A stretch of 64,000 bases of DNA from RBG-16-66-20 sp049651845 (GTDB taxonomy: Bacteria > Pseudomonadota > Gammaproteobacteria > Burkholderiales > SG8-39): contig JBASCW010000046.1 of assembly GCA_049651845.1 (NCBI GenBank), positions 43,341 through 107,340 on the forward strand. Reading direction: 5' to 3'. A program made the translations under genes and the position numbers. The notes beneath the pieces were generated by a model, which worked only from the letters and a program-made list of their open reading frames with translations, had not been told where the DNA came from and did no database searches. The number at the start of each line of letters is the position of its first letter. The first letter of the stretch is position 1. Below, one piece after another: positions 51,758 to 60,191 of the stretch.

Positions 51758-53218
51758 ATGAGGGTAATCCAGAAGGCGCTGACCTTCGACGACGTTCTCC
51801 TCCTTCCCGCCCACTCGCGCGTCCTGCCGCGCGAGGTTTCCCTGAAAACCCGCCTCACCCGAAAGCTCGAGCTCAACATGCCGCTCGTGTCCGCCGCCAT
51901 GGATACGGTGACCGAGGCGCGCCTGGCGATCGCTATCGCGCAGGAGGGCGGCATCGGCATCGTGCACAAGAACATGCGGCCCAAGGTGCAGGCGGCGGAA
52001 GTCGCCAAGGTCAAGCGCTTCGAGTCCGGCGTACTGCGCGACCCGATGATCGTGTCGCCGGACATGACGGTGCGCCAGGTCATCGCGCTGCAGAAGCAGC
52101 ACAAGATCTCGGGCTTCCCGGTGGTCAAGGCGGGCAAGGTGGTCGGCATCGTCACCAACCGCGACCTGCGCTTCGAGAAGAAGCTCGACCAGCCGATCGG
52201 CGGGGTCATGACGCCGCAGAAACGGCTGATCCACGTGCCGGAGGGTGCGAGCCGCGGCGAGGCGATGCGGCTGATGCACAAGCACCGGCTGGAGCGGGTG
52301 CTGGTGGTGGACTCTGCGTGGCGCCTCAAAGGCCTGGTCACGGTGAAGGACATCCTCAAGGAAACCGAGCACCCGAACGCCAGCAAGGATCCGCAAGGGA
52401 AGCTCCGCGTGGGTGCGGCGGTCGGCGTGGCAGCGGGCGACGACGAACGCATCGAGCTGCTGGTGGCCGCGGGCGCTGACGTGCTGGTCGTGGACACCGC
52501 TCACGGACACGCGCAGGGCGTGCTCGACCGCGTGAAGAAGGTGAAGAAGCGCTTTCCCGAGGTCCAGGTGATCGGCGGCAACATCGCCACCGCCGAAGGC
52601 GCGCGGGCGCTCGTCGACCACGGCGCCGACGGCGTCAAGGTCGGCATCGGTCCGGGCTCGATCTGCACCACGCGCGTCGTGGCCGGCGTGGGCGTGCCGC
52701 AGATCACCGCGATCCAGAACGTCGCCGAGGCGCTCGCCAAGACCGACGTGCCGCTCATCGCCGACGGCGGCATCCGCTACTCGGGCGACATCGCCAAGGC
52801 CATCGGCGCCGGCGCGAACGCCGTGATGCTGGGATCGCTGTTCGCCGGTACCGACGAATCACCGGGCGACATCGAGCTCTACCAAGGGCGCTCGTACAAG
52901 TCCTACCGCGGCATGGGCTCGATCGGCGCGATGCAGAAGGGCGCGGCCGACCGCTACTTCCAGGACCCGGACATGAACGTGGACAAGCTGGTACCCGAGG
53001 GCATCGAGGGCCGCGTCGCCTACAAAGGCAGCCTGGTCTGGGTGATCGAGCAGCTGCTGGGCGGCGTGCGCGCGAGCATGGGCTACACAGGCTGCCGCTC
53101 GCTGGAGGAGATGCGCAGCAAGACGCGCTTCGTGCAGATCACCTCGGCCGGCATGCGCGAGTCGCACGTGCATGACGTGCAGATCGTGAAGGAGGCGCCG
53201 AATTACCGGGTGGAATAG
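51758..53218 (+). CDS. guaB: Inosine-5'-monophosphate dehydrogenase
   Basis: NAD-dependent oxidation of IMP to XMP, the first committed step to GMP. TFDDVLLLPAHSRVLPREV at the start, a CBS-domain pair at about 90-205 inserted in the barrel, and the active-site cysteine C303 in GPGSICTTRVVAGVGVPQ. The flap region with GSIGAMQKGAADRYF follows. 486 residues. guaA follows 16 bases later, so the two form the guaBA operon. Confidence 0.97.
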   Translation: MRVIQKALTFDDVLLLPAHSRVLPREVSLKTRLTRKLELNMPLVSAAMDTVTEARLAIAIAQEGGIGIVHKNMRPKVQAAEVAKVKRFESGVLRDPMIVSPDMTVRQVIALQKQHKISGFPVVKAGKVVGIVTNRDLRFEKKLDQPIGGVMTPQKRLIHVPEGASRGEAMRLMHKHRLERVLVVDSAWRLKGLVTVKDILKETEHPNASKDPQGKLRVGAAVGVAAGDDERIELLVAAGADVLVVDTAHGHAQGVLDRVKKVKKRFPEVQVIGGNIATAEGARALVDHGADGVKVGIGPGSICTTRVVAGVGVPQITAIQNVAEALAKTDVPLIADGGIRYSGDIAKAIGAGANAVMLGSLFAGTDESPGDIELYQGRSYKSYRGMGSIGAMQKGAADRYFQDPDMNVDKLVPEGIEGRVAYKGSLVWVIEQLLGGVRASMGYTGCRSLEEMRSKTRFVQITSAGMRESHVHDVQIVKEAPNYRVE

Positions 53219-53234
53219 GACGAGGCCTCGCGAG

Positions 53235-54797
53235 TTGCACGACAAGATCCTGATCCTCGATTTCGGCGCGCAGTACACGCAGCTGATCGCGCGTCGGGTG
53301 CGCGAGGCCAAGGTCTACTGCGAGATCCATCCCTGCGACGTCAGCGATGCCTTCGTGCGCGACTTCTCGCCGAAGGGCATCATCCTGTCCGGCAGCCACG
53401 CCTCGGCCTACGAGGATCATGACCTTAAGGCGCCGACCGCGGTGTTCGGGCTCGGCGTACCGGTGCTCGGCATCTGCTACGGCATGCAGACCATGGCGCA
53501 GCAGCTCGGCGGCAGGGTCGAGGCCGGCAAGCTGCGCGAGTTCGGCTATGCGGAAGTGCGCGCGCGCGGCCACACCCGGCTGCTCGACGGACTGCAGGAC
53601 CGCCGCGGCCCGAACGGCGAGGGCCTGCTCAAGGTCTGGATGAGCCACGGCGACAAGGTGGTCAAGATGCCGCCGGGCTTCACGCTGATGGCCTCCACCG
53701 ATTCTTGCCCGATCGCCGGCATGGCGGACGAGAAGCGCCGCTTCTACGCGGTGCAGTTCCACCCGGAGGTGACGCACACGCTGCAGGGCACGAAGCTGCT
53801 GCACCGCTTCGTCAGGGAGATCGGCGGATGCACGGGCGATTGGAACATGCCGGACTATGTTGCCGAGGCCGTGCAGAGAATCAGGGACCAGGTTGGCAAG
53901 CAGGAGGTCATCCTCGGACTCTCGGGCGGCGTCGATTCCTCGGTCGCCGCCGCGCTGATCCACAAGGCGATCGGCAAGCAGCTCACCTGCGTGTTCGTCG
54001 ACCACGGCCTGCTGCGCCTGAACGAGGCGCCGCAGGTGATGGACACCTTCGCCAGGCACATGCACGTCAAGGTGATTCACGTGGACGCGAGCGCCAGGTT
54101 CCTGAAGGCGCTCAAGGGCGTCGCCGATCCCGAGAAGAAGCGAAAGATCATCGGCAAGCTGTTCGTGGATGTGTTCCAGAAGCAGGCGAAGCAGCTCAAG
54201 GGCGCGAAATGGCTCGCGCAGGGCACGATCTACCCGGACGTGATCGAGTCCGCGGGCGCCAAGACCAAGAAGGCCGTCACCATCAAGTCGCACCACAACG
54301 TGGGCGGCCTGCCGAAGTCGCTGCACCTGAAGCTGCTCGAGCCGCTGCGCGAGCTTTTCAAGGACGAGGTGCGCGAGCTCGGGCTTGCGCTGGGTCTGCC
54401 GCGCGAGATGGTCTTCCGCCACCCGTTCCCCGGGCCGGGGCTCGGCGTACGCGTGCTTGGAGAGGTCCGGAAGGAATACGTGGAGCTCCTGCAGCGCGCC
54501 GACGATGTGTTCATAGATGAATTGAAGAAATCAGGCTGGTACGACAAGACCTCGCAGGCTTTCGCCGTGTTCCTGCCCGTGAAGTCGGTGGGCGTGATGG
54601 GCGACGGGCGCACCTACGACTACGTCGTCGCGCTGCGCGCGGTGGAGACCTCGGACTTCATGACCGCGGGCTGGGCGCCGCTGCCACACGAGTTGCTCGC
54701 GAAAGTCTCCAGCCGCATCATCAACGAGGTGCGCGGCATCAACCGCGTCACCTACGACATCTCCTCCAAGCCGCCCGCGACCATCGAGTGGGAATGA
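53235..54797 (+). CDS. guaA: GMP synthase (glutamine-hydrolysing)
   Basis: Aminates XMP to GMP. The class I glutaminase domain has the nucleophile C81 in GICYGMQTM and HPEVTHT; the ATP-pyrophosphatase domain has LSGGVDSS near residue 230, and the C-terminal dimerisation domain ends PPATIEWE. 520 residues. The start is TTG at 53235 (HDKILILDFGAQYTQLIARR follows, matching the family). The 3' end is a well-known insertion site for genomic islands, and here the accessory cassette begins straight after the stop. Confidence 0.96.
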   Translation: MHDKILILDFGAQYTQLIARRVREAKVYCEIHPCDVSDAFVRDFSPKGIILSGSHASAYEDHDLKAPTAVFGLGVPVLGICYGMQTMAQQLGGRVEAGKLREFGYAEVRARGHTRLLDGLQDRRGPNGEGLLKVWMSHGDKVVKMPPGFTLMASTDSCPIAGMADEKRRFYAVQFHPEVTHTLQGTKLLHRFVREIGGCTGDWNMPDYVAEAVQRIRDQVGKQEVILGLSGGVDSSVAAALIHKAIGKQLTCVFVDHGLLRLNEAPQVMDTFARHMHVKVIHVDASARFLKALKGVADPEKKRKIIGKLFVDVFQKQAKQLKGAKWLAQGTIYPDVIESAGAKTKKAVTIKSHHNVGGLPKSLHLKLLEPLRELFKDEVRELGLALGLPREMVFRHPFPGPGLGVRVLGEVRKEYVELLQRADDVFIDELKKSGWYDKTSQAFAVFLPVKSVGVMGDGRTYDYVVALRAVETSDFMTAGWAPLPHELLAKVSSRIINEVRGINRVTYDISSKPPATIEWE

Positions 54798-54799
54798 CC
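54783..54799 (+). repeat. guaA 3' end, candidate left attachment-like repeat
   Basis: ATCGAGTGGGAATGACC spans the last guaA codons and stop. A near copy, ATCGAATGGGAGTAGACC, lies at 60685-60702 on the far side of the cassette (two mismatches and one extra base). guaA 3' ends serve as attB for many islands, so this could be a decayed pair of target repeats. No integrase is present and the right copy overlaps a ribosome binding site, so chance is a real alternative. Confidence 0.3.
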
Positions 54800-54804
54800 C
54801 AAAT

Positions 54805-54845
54805 CATATGCAAAACTATTGATAGTTTGTATAGTTTTGCGTATG
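54805..54845 (+). promoter_or_regulatory. Inverted-repeat operator over the abiE promoter
   Basis: CATATGCAAAACTAT (54805-54819) and ATAGTTTTGCGTATG (54831-54845) are inverted copies with a single mismatch and an 11-base spacer. The spacer adds a third, partial ATAGTTT half-site. A -35 TTGATA (54819-54824) and a -10 TATGTT (54842-54847), 17 bases apart, are embedded in it, so a bound repressor would block initiation. AbiEi antitoxins are known to bind inverted repeats upstream of their own genes. The predicted start, near 54854, would make the mRNA almost leaderless. Confidence 0.7.
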
Positions 54846-54852
54846 TTGCGGC

Positions 54853-55671
54853 ATGGCCTTCATCGAATCTTACCTCGACGATCTACTTAGGCACGGCCGC
54901 GCCTACTTCTCCCGGAATGATGTAGGCGCTGTACTTGGTCTAAAGCCGCAGGCACTGGCCGCGGCGCTCACTCGGGCAATCAACAAGCGCCGCTTGGCGA
55001 ACCCCCGGCACGGCTTCTATCTGATCCTGCGCCCGGAAGACCAGATCGCCGGCGCGCCAGACCCCGTGAAGTGGATCGACCCGCTGATGAAGCATCAGGG
55101 GATCGACTATCGCATTTCGCTACTGCGCGCGGCGGCATTCCACGGCTCGTCGCATCAGGCCAGCATGGTCTTCCAGGTTATCGTCCCGAGGCAGTTGCGT
55201 GACTTCGAACTCGGTCGTCACCAACTACAGTTTCTTTATCAGGAACCTGAGGCATTTGTTCAACTGAACAAGCCCGAGCTGGTCGGTCAGATGAAGAGCG
55301 ATGCAGGCTTCGCGAGGGTGGCTGGCGTCGAGCTGACGCTGCTCGACTGCGTGCGCTACTTCCACAAGGCGGCCGGCATTAATGGCGTTGCGCAGATCGC
55401 CAAGGATATTGGCGCAAACGCTAATCCGCGCGCGCTGGCAAAGGCGGCTACCGTGTACGAAAACTCGGCTGTACGTCGTCTCGGCTATTTGCTCGAACGG
55501 GTGGGGCACGGTCGCCAGGCCCGTGCGCTGGAGCCTTTCGTCAGGCAAGCCAAGACGACGCTGTCACTGGATCCCGCCGTGAAGCCCGTCGCGGCAGCGC
55601 TGGCGCAGGTGCACGAGAGAAACGCCAAGTGGAAGCTCATGATCAATGAAACGGTGGAGGTCGCAGAATGA
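54853..55671 (+). CDS. AbiEi-like antitoxin / transcriptional repressor
   Basis: 272 residues. The N-terminal winged helix-turn-helix (about 5-58: GRAYFSRNDVGAVLGLKPQA, then ALTRAINKRRLANPRHGFYLI) and the YRISLLRAAAFHGSSHQ segment that follows match the AbiEi family. A larger C-terminal domain includes LTLLDCVRYFHKAAG. In AbiE pairs this protein represses its own operon and neutralises the AbiEii nucleotidyltransferase. Both roles are supported here by the inverted repeat upstream and the four-base overlap with the toxin gene. GC content is lower than guaA. I call the family with good confidence; antitoxin activity is inferred. Confidence 0.82.
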   Translation: MAFIESYLDDLLRHGRAYFSRNDVGAVLGLKPQALAAALTRAINKRRLANPRHGFYLILRPEDQIAGAPDPVKWIDPLMKHQGIDYRISLLRAAAFHGSSHQASMVFQVIVPRQLRDFELGRHQLQFLYQEPEAFVQLNKPELVGQMKSDAGFARVAGVELTLLDCVRYFHKAAGINGVAQIAKDIGANANPRALAKAATVYENSAVRRLGYLLERVGHGRQARALEPFVRQAKTTLSLDPAVKPVAAALAQVHERNAKWKLMINETVEVAE

Positions 55672-56540
55672 TTCCCACCGCCTTCCTGCAGGCATGGAGT
55701 GTCAAGGCGCCTTGGCCGGACTTGAGGCAGGTCGAGCAGGACTTGATCATCAGCCGCGCGCTGTGCGACCTGTTCAATGCTCCGGCACTAAAGGACAAGA
55801 TAGCGTTTCGAGGTGGGACGGCCATTCACAAACTGTTGTTCAAGCAGCCGCTGCGCTACTCGGAAGACATCGACCTTGTGCAAGTGAAGGCTGAGCCTAT
55901 CGGGGCGACGGTCGACTCGATCCGCGAAGCATTGTCATGGCTTGGAAGATGCCAGCGAGAGCGGGGAGGCCACTCGATGCATCTGGTGTTCAAGTTCACG
56001 CCCGAGGTCGATTCCCAGGCAACGCTCAAGCTCAAAATCGAGATCAACACCCGGGAACATACGAACCTGCTCGGCATCAAGCGGTATCCCTTTGCATTGG
56101 AAAACGACTGGTACCGGGGACAGGCAAAGGTCGCGTCTTTCGAAGCCGAGGAACTGTTCGGCACGAAGCTGCGCGCGAGCCGTGATCTGTTCGATTTGCA
56201 TCAGGGCCTGGAGCAACTAACGCTTGTCCCGGAAAAGGTCATCGCATGCTTTGAGCACTATCTGGCGCTGGAAGGCAAGCCGATCACGCGTGCGATCGCC
56301 GAGCAGCGCATGTTGGAAAAGCTCACCCGGAGCCTGACCGAGGATATCACGCCATTGCTGCCAGTGGGAATTCAATTTGGGGAATTGGATGTGATCCATG
56401 CCTTCGAGCGGGTTTGGACAGAACTGATTGCGAGAATTGGCGGGGAAGGGTGGAGGCTCGCGGAACCAGTGCTCGAAGAATTGCGCATAAAGAGATTTCC
56501 GGGACTTCTGACCTCACGGGATCAGTTGCGGCGTGCGTGA
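55668..56540 (+). CDS. AbiEii-like nucleotidyltransferase toxin
   Basis: 290 residues of the AbiEii/AbiGii (MenT-like) family; members transfer nucleotides to tRNA or other targets and arrest growth. Motif I: FRGGTAIHKLL (47-57) with SEDIDL (65-70); motif II: KIEIN (123-127); motif III: EELFGTKLRA (161-170); motif IV: RDLFDL (172-177). From memory the family usually has six or seven more residues between motifs III and IV, so this copy may carry a small in-frame deletion. Starts ATGA-coupled to the antitoxin gene. Activity is inferred, not shown. Confidence 0.82.
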   Translation: MIPTAFLQAWSVKAPWPDLRQVEQDLIISRALCDLFNAPALKDKIAFRGGTAIHKLLFKQPLRYSEDIDLVQVKAEPIGATVDSIREALSWLGRCQRERGGHSMHLVFKFTPEVDSQATLKLKIEINTREHTNLLGIKRYPFALENDWYRGQAKVASFEAEELFGTKLRASRDLFDLHQGLEQLTLVPEKVIACFEHYLALEGKPITRAIAEQRMLEKLTRSLTEDITPLLPVGIQFGELDVIHAFERVWTELIARIGGEGWRLAEPVLEELRIKRFPGLLTSRDQLRRA

Positions 56541-56567
56541 GCAATATGGACGACTTGATTACCAGTT

Positions 56568-59006
56568 ATGGGTTCCATGGCTGAACGCGATCCATCGGCG
56601 GAACTAAAAGCCGAAAACGCCCGGCTGATCGCGCTGTTGGAAGCAAACGGCATTCAATGGCGCACGCCGTCTGAGCCCATGCCGCCAGCTTCAATGCCGG
56701 AGCCTTCTCGGCTTTCCACGGACGAGAAAGTGGCGCTGTTTCGCCGGTTGTTCCGAGGGCGAACGGACGTCTACCCAATACACTGGGAGAGCAAAACGAC
56801 AGCCAAGTCCGGTTACTCACCGGCCTGTGCCAACGAATGGCGCGCAGGTGTCTGCGAGAAGCCGCGCATCAAGTGCGGGGACTGTAGCAATCGAATGTTG
56901 ATTCCGCTCTCCGACTCAGTCATCTTCGACCATCTGGCCGGTGGACACACAGTCGGCGTGTATCCTCTGCTGGAAGACGACACTTGCTATTTCCTTGCCA
57001 TCGATTTTGACGAGGCCGAGTGGAGAGACGACGCTCGCGCTTTCGTGCAGTCGTGTGGTGAACTTGGTGTGCCCGTTGCCCTGGAGATTTCGCGCTCCGG
57101 AAAGGGGGCGCACGCCTGGATGTTCTTCGCTGGCCGGGTCTCGGCCCGCGATGCCCGCCGCCTGGGCACGGCCATCATCAGTCATACTTGTTCGCGCACC
57201 CGGCAATTGAAGTTAGAGTCTTACGATCGCCTGTTTCCCAATCAGGACACGATGCCGAAGGGCGGCTTTGGCAACCTGATCGCATTGCCCCTGCAGAAGG
57301 GGCCTCGTGAGAACGGCTGTAGCGTTTTCGTTGATGCGGAACTGCATCCCTACCACGACCAGTGGGCGTTCTTGGCATCCATCCATTCGATGGCACCGCA
57401 CGATATTGAACCGACCATCCTGCGTGCCACGGACAGGGCGCATCCACTGGATGTCACTTTCATCGACGACGAAGACTTGGCTACGCCGTGGAAGCGTTCG
57501 GCATCATTGAGGAAGAAGCTGCCGGGGGTAATGCCGAAGTCACTCACCGTGACGCTGAGCAATCTCATCTACTTTGAGAAGGCTCAGTTGCCGCAGTCCC
57601 TGGCGAACCGCCTGATCCGCCTCGCCGCGTTTCAAAATCCAGAGTTCTACAAGGCACAGGCGATGCGGTTGTCGGTCTGGGACAAACCCCGCGTCATTGG
57701 TAACGCGGAAAACTACCCACAGCACATTGGCCTGCCGCGGGGATGCCTGGATGCCGCGCAGGAATTGCTGAGGGACAACGGCATCACCTGCGAATTGCGT
57801 GATGAGCGTTACGGCGGAAAACCGCTGGGCGTTGTCTTCGTCGGTAGGCTGCGTCCCGATCAGCACTCGGCGGTTGCCGTAATGCTGAGCCAGGACACGG
57901 GCGTGTTGTGTGCGCCTACCGCCTTCGGCAAGACGGTCGTTGCCGTAGCGATGATCGCCAGGCGTGGTGTGAACGCACTGGTGCTGGTGCACCGTACCGA
58001 GTTACTCAAGCAATGGCAGGAGCGGCTGCAGGCTTTCCTTGGTGCCGACAAAGGCGCGATCGGGACAATCGGTGGTGGCAAAGCCAAGCCCACGGGGAAA
58101 ATCGATATAGCGGTAATGCAGTCTCTGTCACGGCAGGGCGAGGTCAACCCGCTGGTCGAAAACTACGGTCACGTCATCGTGGATGAATGTCACCACGTCG
58201 GCGCGGTGTCATTCGACGCCATTCTGAAGCGTGCCAAGGCGAAATACGTGCTCGGCCTGACCGCCACACCGTTCCGCCGCGATGGCCAGCAGCCAATCAT
58301 TTTCATGCAGTGTGGCCCGATACGGCACACAGCGGCAAAGCCCGCCGGTGCCCCGCACGACCTGGAGGTGGTGCCGTATTCGCTGCATGCACGTATTGAC
58401 CTGCCGACCGACGCCGGAATTCAGGATGTATTCCGGCACCTCGCCAACGATCAGGCCCGAACGGTCGCAATTTCCGGAGAAATCGAGCGCGCCTTCAACC
58501 ACGGCCGCAAGGTGCTGGTGTTGACCGAACGCACCGACCATCTCGATGCCATCTCGACGGCATTGGACGGAAAGATCCCATCACCGTTCGTATTGCACGG
58601 CCGGATGTCACGGAAACAACGGACGGCGCTTATTGGGCAACTCGGAGCGTTACCACCGGGAGCTCCGCGCGTACTGCTTGCGACCGGCAAGCTGGTAGGG
58701 GAGGGTTTCGACCATCCTCCTCTGGACACGCTGGTTCTCGCGATGCCGGTTTCGTGGAAGGGAACCCTGCAGCAATACGCCGGGCGCCTGCATCGAGAGC
58801 ATGCGACCAAGACGGATGTTCGGATTGTCGATTTCGTCGACATGGGCCACCCGGCGCTACTCCGGATGTGGGAGAAGCGCCAGCGCGGATACAAGGCGAT
58901 GGGATATCGGATCGGAAATGACTTGTCATCGGTGGCATCGTTCGATCTCGACGAATTTGGGATAAAGATACCTGAAACAAACATGGCCCCATCTCACAAA
59001 AAATGA
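56568..59006 (+). CDS. Archaeo-eukaryotic primase / SF2 helicase fusion
   Basis: 812 residues. A short coiled coil (8-28, SAELKAENARLIALLEANG) is followed by four cysteines suited to zinc (C87, C96, C103, C106). An AEP primase domain follows with AIDFD (144-148) and SGKGAHAWMF (177-186), the DxD and sxH motifs, and LFPNQDTMPKGG (222-233). From about 430 comes a DExH helicase: Walker A-like PTAFGKT (450-456), DECHH (539-543), LTATPFR (564-570) and QYAGRLHRE (736-744). The layout resembles proteins described from TOTE conflict systems. The start may be 56568 or 56577. Probably makes or remodels nucleic acid during defence; substrate unknown. Confidence 0.8.
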   Translation: MGSMAERDPSAELKAENARLIALLEANGIQWRTPSEPMPPASMPEPSRLSTDEKVALFRRLFRGRTDVYPIHWESKTTAKSGYSPACANEWRAGVCEKPRIKCGDCSNRMLIPLSDSVIFDHLAGGHTVGVYPLLEDDTCYFLAIDFDEAEWRDDARAFVQSCGELGVPVALEISRSGKGAHAWMFFAGRVSARDARRLGTAIISHTCSRTRQLKLESYDRLFPNQDTMPKGGFGNLIALPLQKGPRENGCSVFVDAELHPYHDQWAFLASIHSMAPHDIEPTILRATDRAHPLDVTFIDDEDLATPWKRSASLRKKLPGVMPKSLTVTLSNLIYFEKAQLPQSLANRLIRLAAFQNPEFYKAQAMRLSVWDKPRVIGNAENYPQHIGLPRGCLDAAQELLRDNGITCELRDERYGGKPLGVVFVGRLRPDQHSAVAVMLSQDTGVLCAPTAFGKTVVAVAMIARRGVNALVLVHRTELLKQWQERLQAFLGADKGAIGTIGGGKAKPTGKIDIAVMQSLSRQGEVNPLVENYGHVIVDECHHVGAVSFDAILKRAKAKYVLGLTATPFRRDGQQPIIFMQCGPIRHTAAKPAGAPHDLEVVPYSLHARIDLPTDAGIQDVFRHLANDQARTVAISGEIERAFNHGRKVLVLTERTDHLDAISTALDGKIPSPFVLHGRMSRKQRTALIGQLGALPPGAPRVLLATGKLVGEGFDHPPLDTLVLAMPVSWKGTLQQYAGRLHREHATKTDVRIVDFVDMGHPALLRMWEKRQRGYKAMGYRIGNDLSSVASFDLDEFGIKIPETNMAPSHKK

Positions 59007-59012
59007 CTTCGT

Positions 59013-60173
59013 ATGAGCGAGTACCAATATTACGAATTTATCGCCATCGATGAACCATTGACGCCGAAACAGATGGCCGAGCTGCGTTCGCGCTCGTCTC
59101 GCGCCGACATTACTCCGACCAGCTTCGTCAATGACTATCAGTGGGGTGATCTCAAGGGGGATCCGGTCGACTGGATGCGGCGATACTTTGACGCTCACGT
59201 CTATTTCGCTAACTGGTGTACTTGTTGCCTATATCTGCGGGTGCCGAAGGATACGTTCGATGCCGAGGCCCTTCGGATATTTGAAACCGAATCTGTCTTT
59301 TCTGTGGACAGTACGAAGCCACACTGGCTGCTCAAGTGGGATTTGAGCGAATGCGACAACTACGATCGCTTCGCTGAGGAGGATGGGCGGGGTTGGATGG
59401 GCAGGTTGATCCCATTGCGTGACGAACTGCTGCGTGGCGACACGCGTTCGCTGTATCTCGGCTGGTTGGCCGGCGTGAGCGCCAGCGAAGTAGATGAAAA
59501 GACCACCGAGCCTCCGCCGCCACCCGGACTTTCTCGACTGACCGCTGCGCAGCGCTCGCTGGCGGAGTTTCTTGAAGTCGATGAGGACTTGCTGACGGCA
59601 GCCGGATTATCGGACCAGAAAGCTGTAAAGCGCGATAGCAAGAATGAAGCGGAACGGAACGCCTGGATCGCCGAACTTCCAGCGGCAGAGAGAACAGCGA
59701 TTCTCAAACTGCTCCTGACAGGGCACACACAGCAAGCCGAACGTAGGCTGAAAATGCGCTTCCTTGCTTGGCAGCGCGAACAGCAGCCGATTGGAGAGCC
59801 CGAACCGCGGCGCCGCACGGTCGTCGAACTTCGGGAGTTGGCCGCGTCCGCTGCCGAAACAAGGGTGAAGCAGGAGACAGCGCGGCGCAAGCGGGCTGAT
59901 GCCAAACGGCAGGCCAAGCGGGAAAGCTACCTGCGCACAGTGGCCTCCGATTTCGACCGGTGGTGGCGGGATGCCGATAAGCGAGCCGAACGTGGCATCG
60001 CGTCTGCATATGATGAGGTAAGACGCGCTCTCGCGGATCTATCCGAAGCCTATACACTTTGCGCTTCGCGATCTGACTTCGACAAAAAATTGGAGCAATT
60101 CATGGCCCGACATGGAAAACGCACTGCCTTGGTGCGACGCTTTGCCGGTGTGGGGCTCTGGAAAAAGGCATAG
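59013..60173 (+). CDS. Conserved protein of unknown function
   Basis: 386 residues, six bases after the helicase gene. Three parts: an N-terminal domain (1-165) with a striking YQYYEFIAIDEPL start, RADITPTSFVNDYQWGDLKGDP and YFANW; a proline linker (167-171); and a helical half with a strongly basic coiled coil (about 265-308) and a C-terminal helical end (ALVRRFAGVGLWKK). I recall similar proteins annotated only as hypothetical in many bacteria, often next to SWIM zinc-finger or helicase genes, but I cannot name the family. No signal peptide, membrane segment or catalytic motif is evident. A nucleic-acid-binding accessory role is a guess from the basic helix and context. Confidence 0.65.
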   Translation: MSEYQYYEFIAIDEPLTPKQMAELRSRSSRADITPTSFVNDYQWGDLKGDPVDWMRRYFDAHVYFANWCTCCLYLRVPKDTFDAEALRIFETESVFSVDSTKPHWLLKWDLSECDNYDRFAEEDGRGWMGRLIPLRDELLRGDTRSLYLGWLAGVSASEVDEKTTEPPPPPGLSRLTAAQRSLAEFLEVDEDLLTAAGLSDQKAVKRDSKNEAERNAWIAELPAAERTAILKLLLTGHTQQAERRLKMRFLAWQREQQPIGEPEPRRRTVVELRELAASAAETRVKQETARRKRADAKRQAKRESYLRTVASDFDRWWRDADKRAERGIASAYDEVRRALADLSEAYTLCASRSDFDKKLEQFMARHGKRTALVRRFAGVGLWKKA

Positions 60174-60191
60174 CAATAGTGAGGGGTTAGA

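Noticed and set aside
51659..52621. Longer N-terminus for the DUF4124 gene
   Set aside because: Opposite strand of guaB; the signal peptide places the start at 51646 or 51658.
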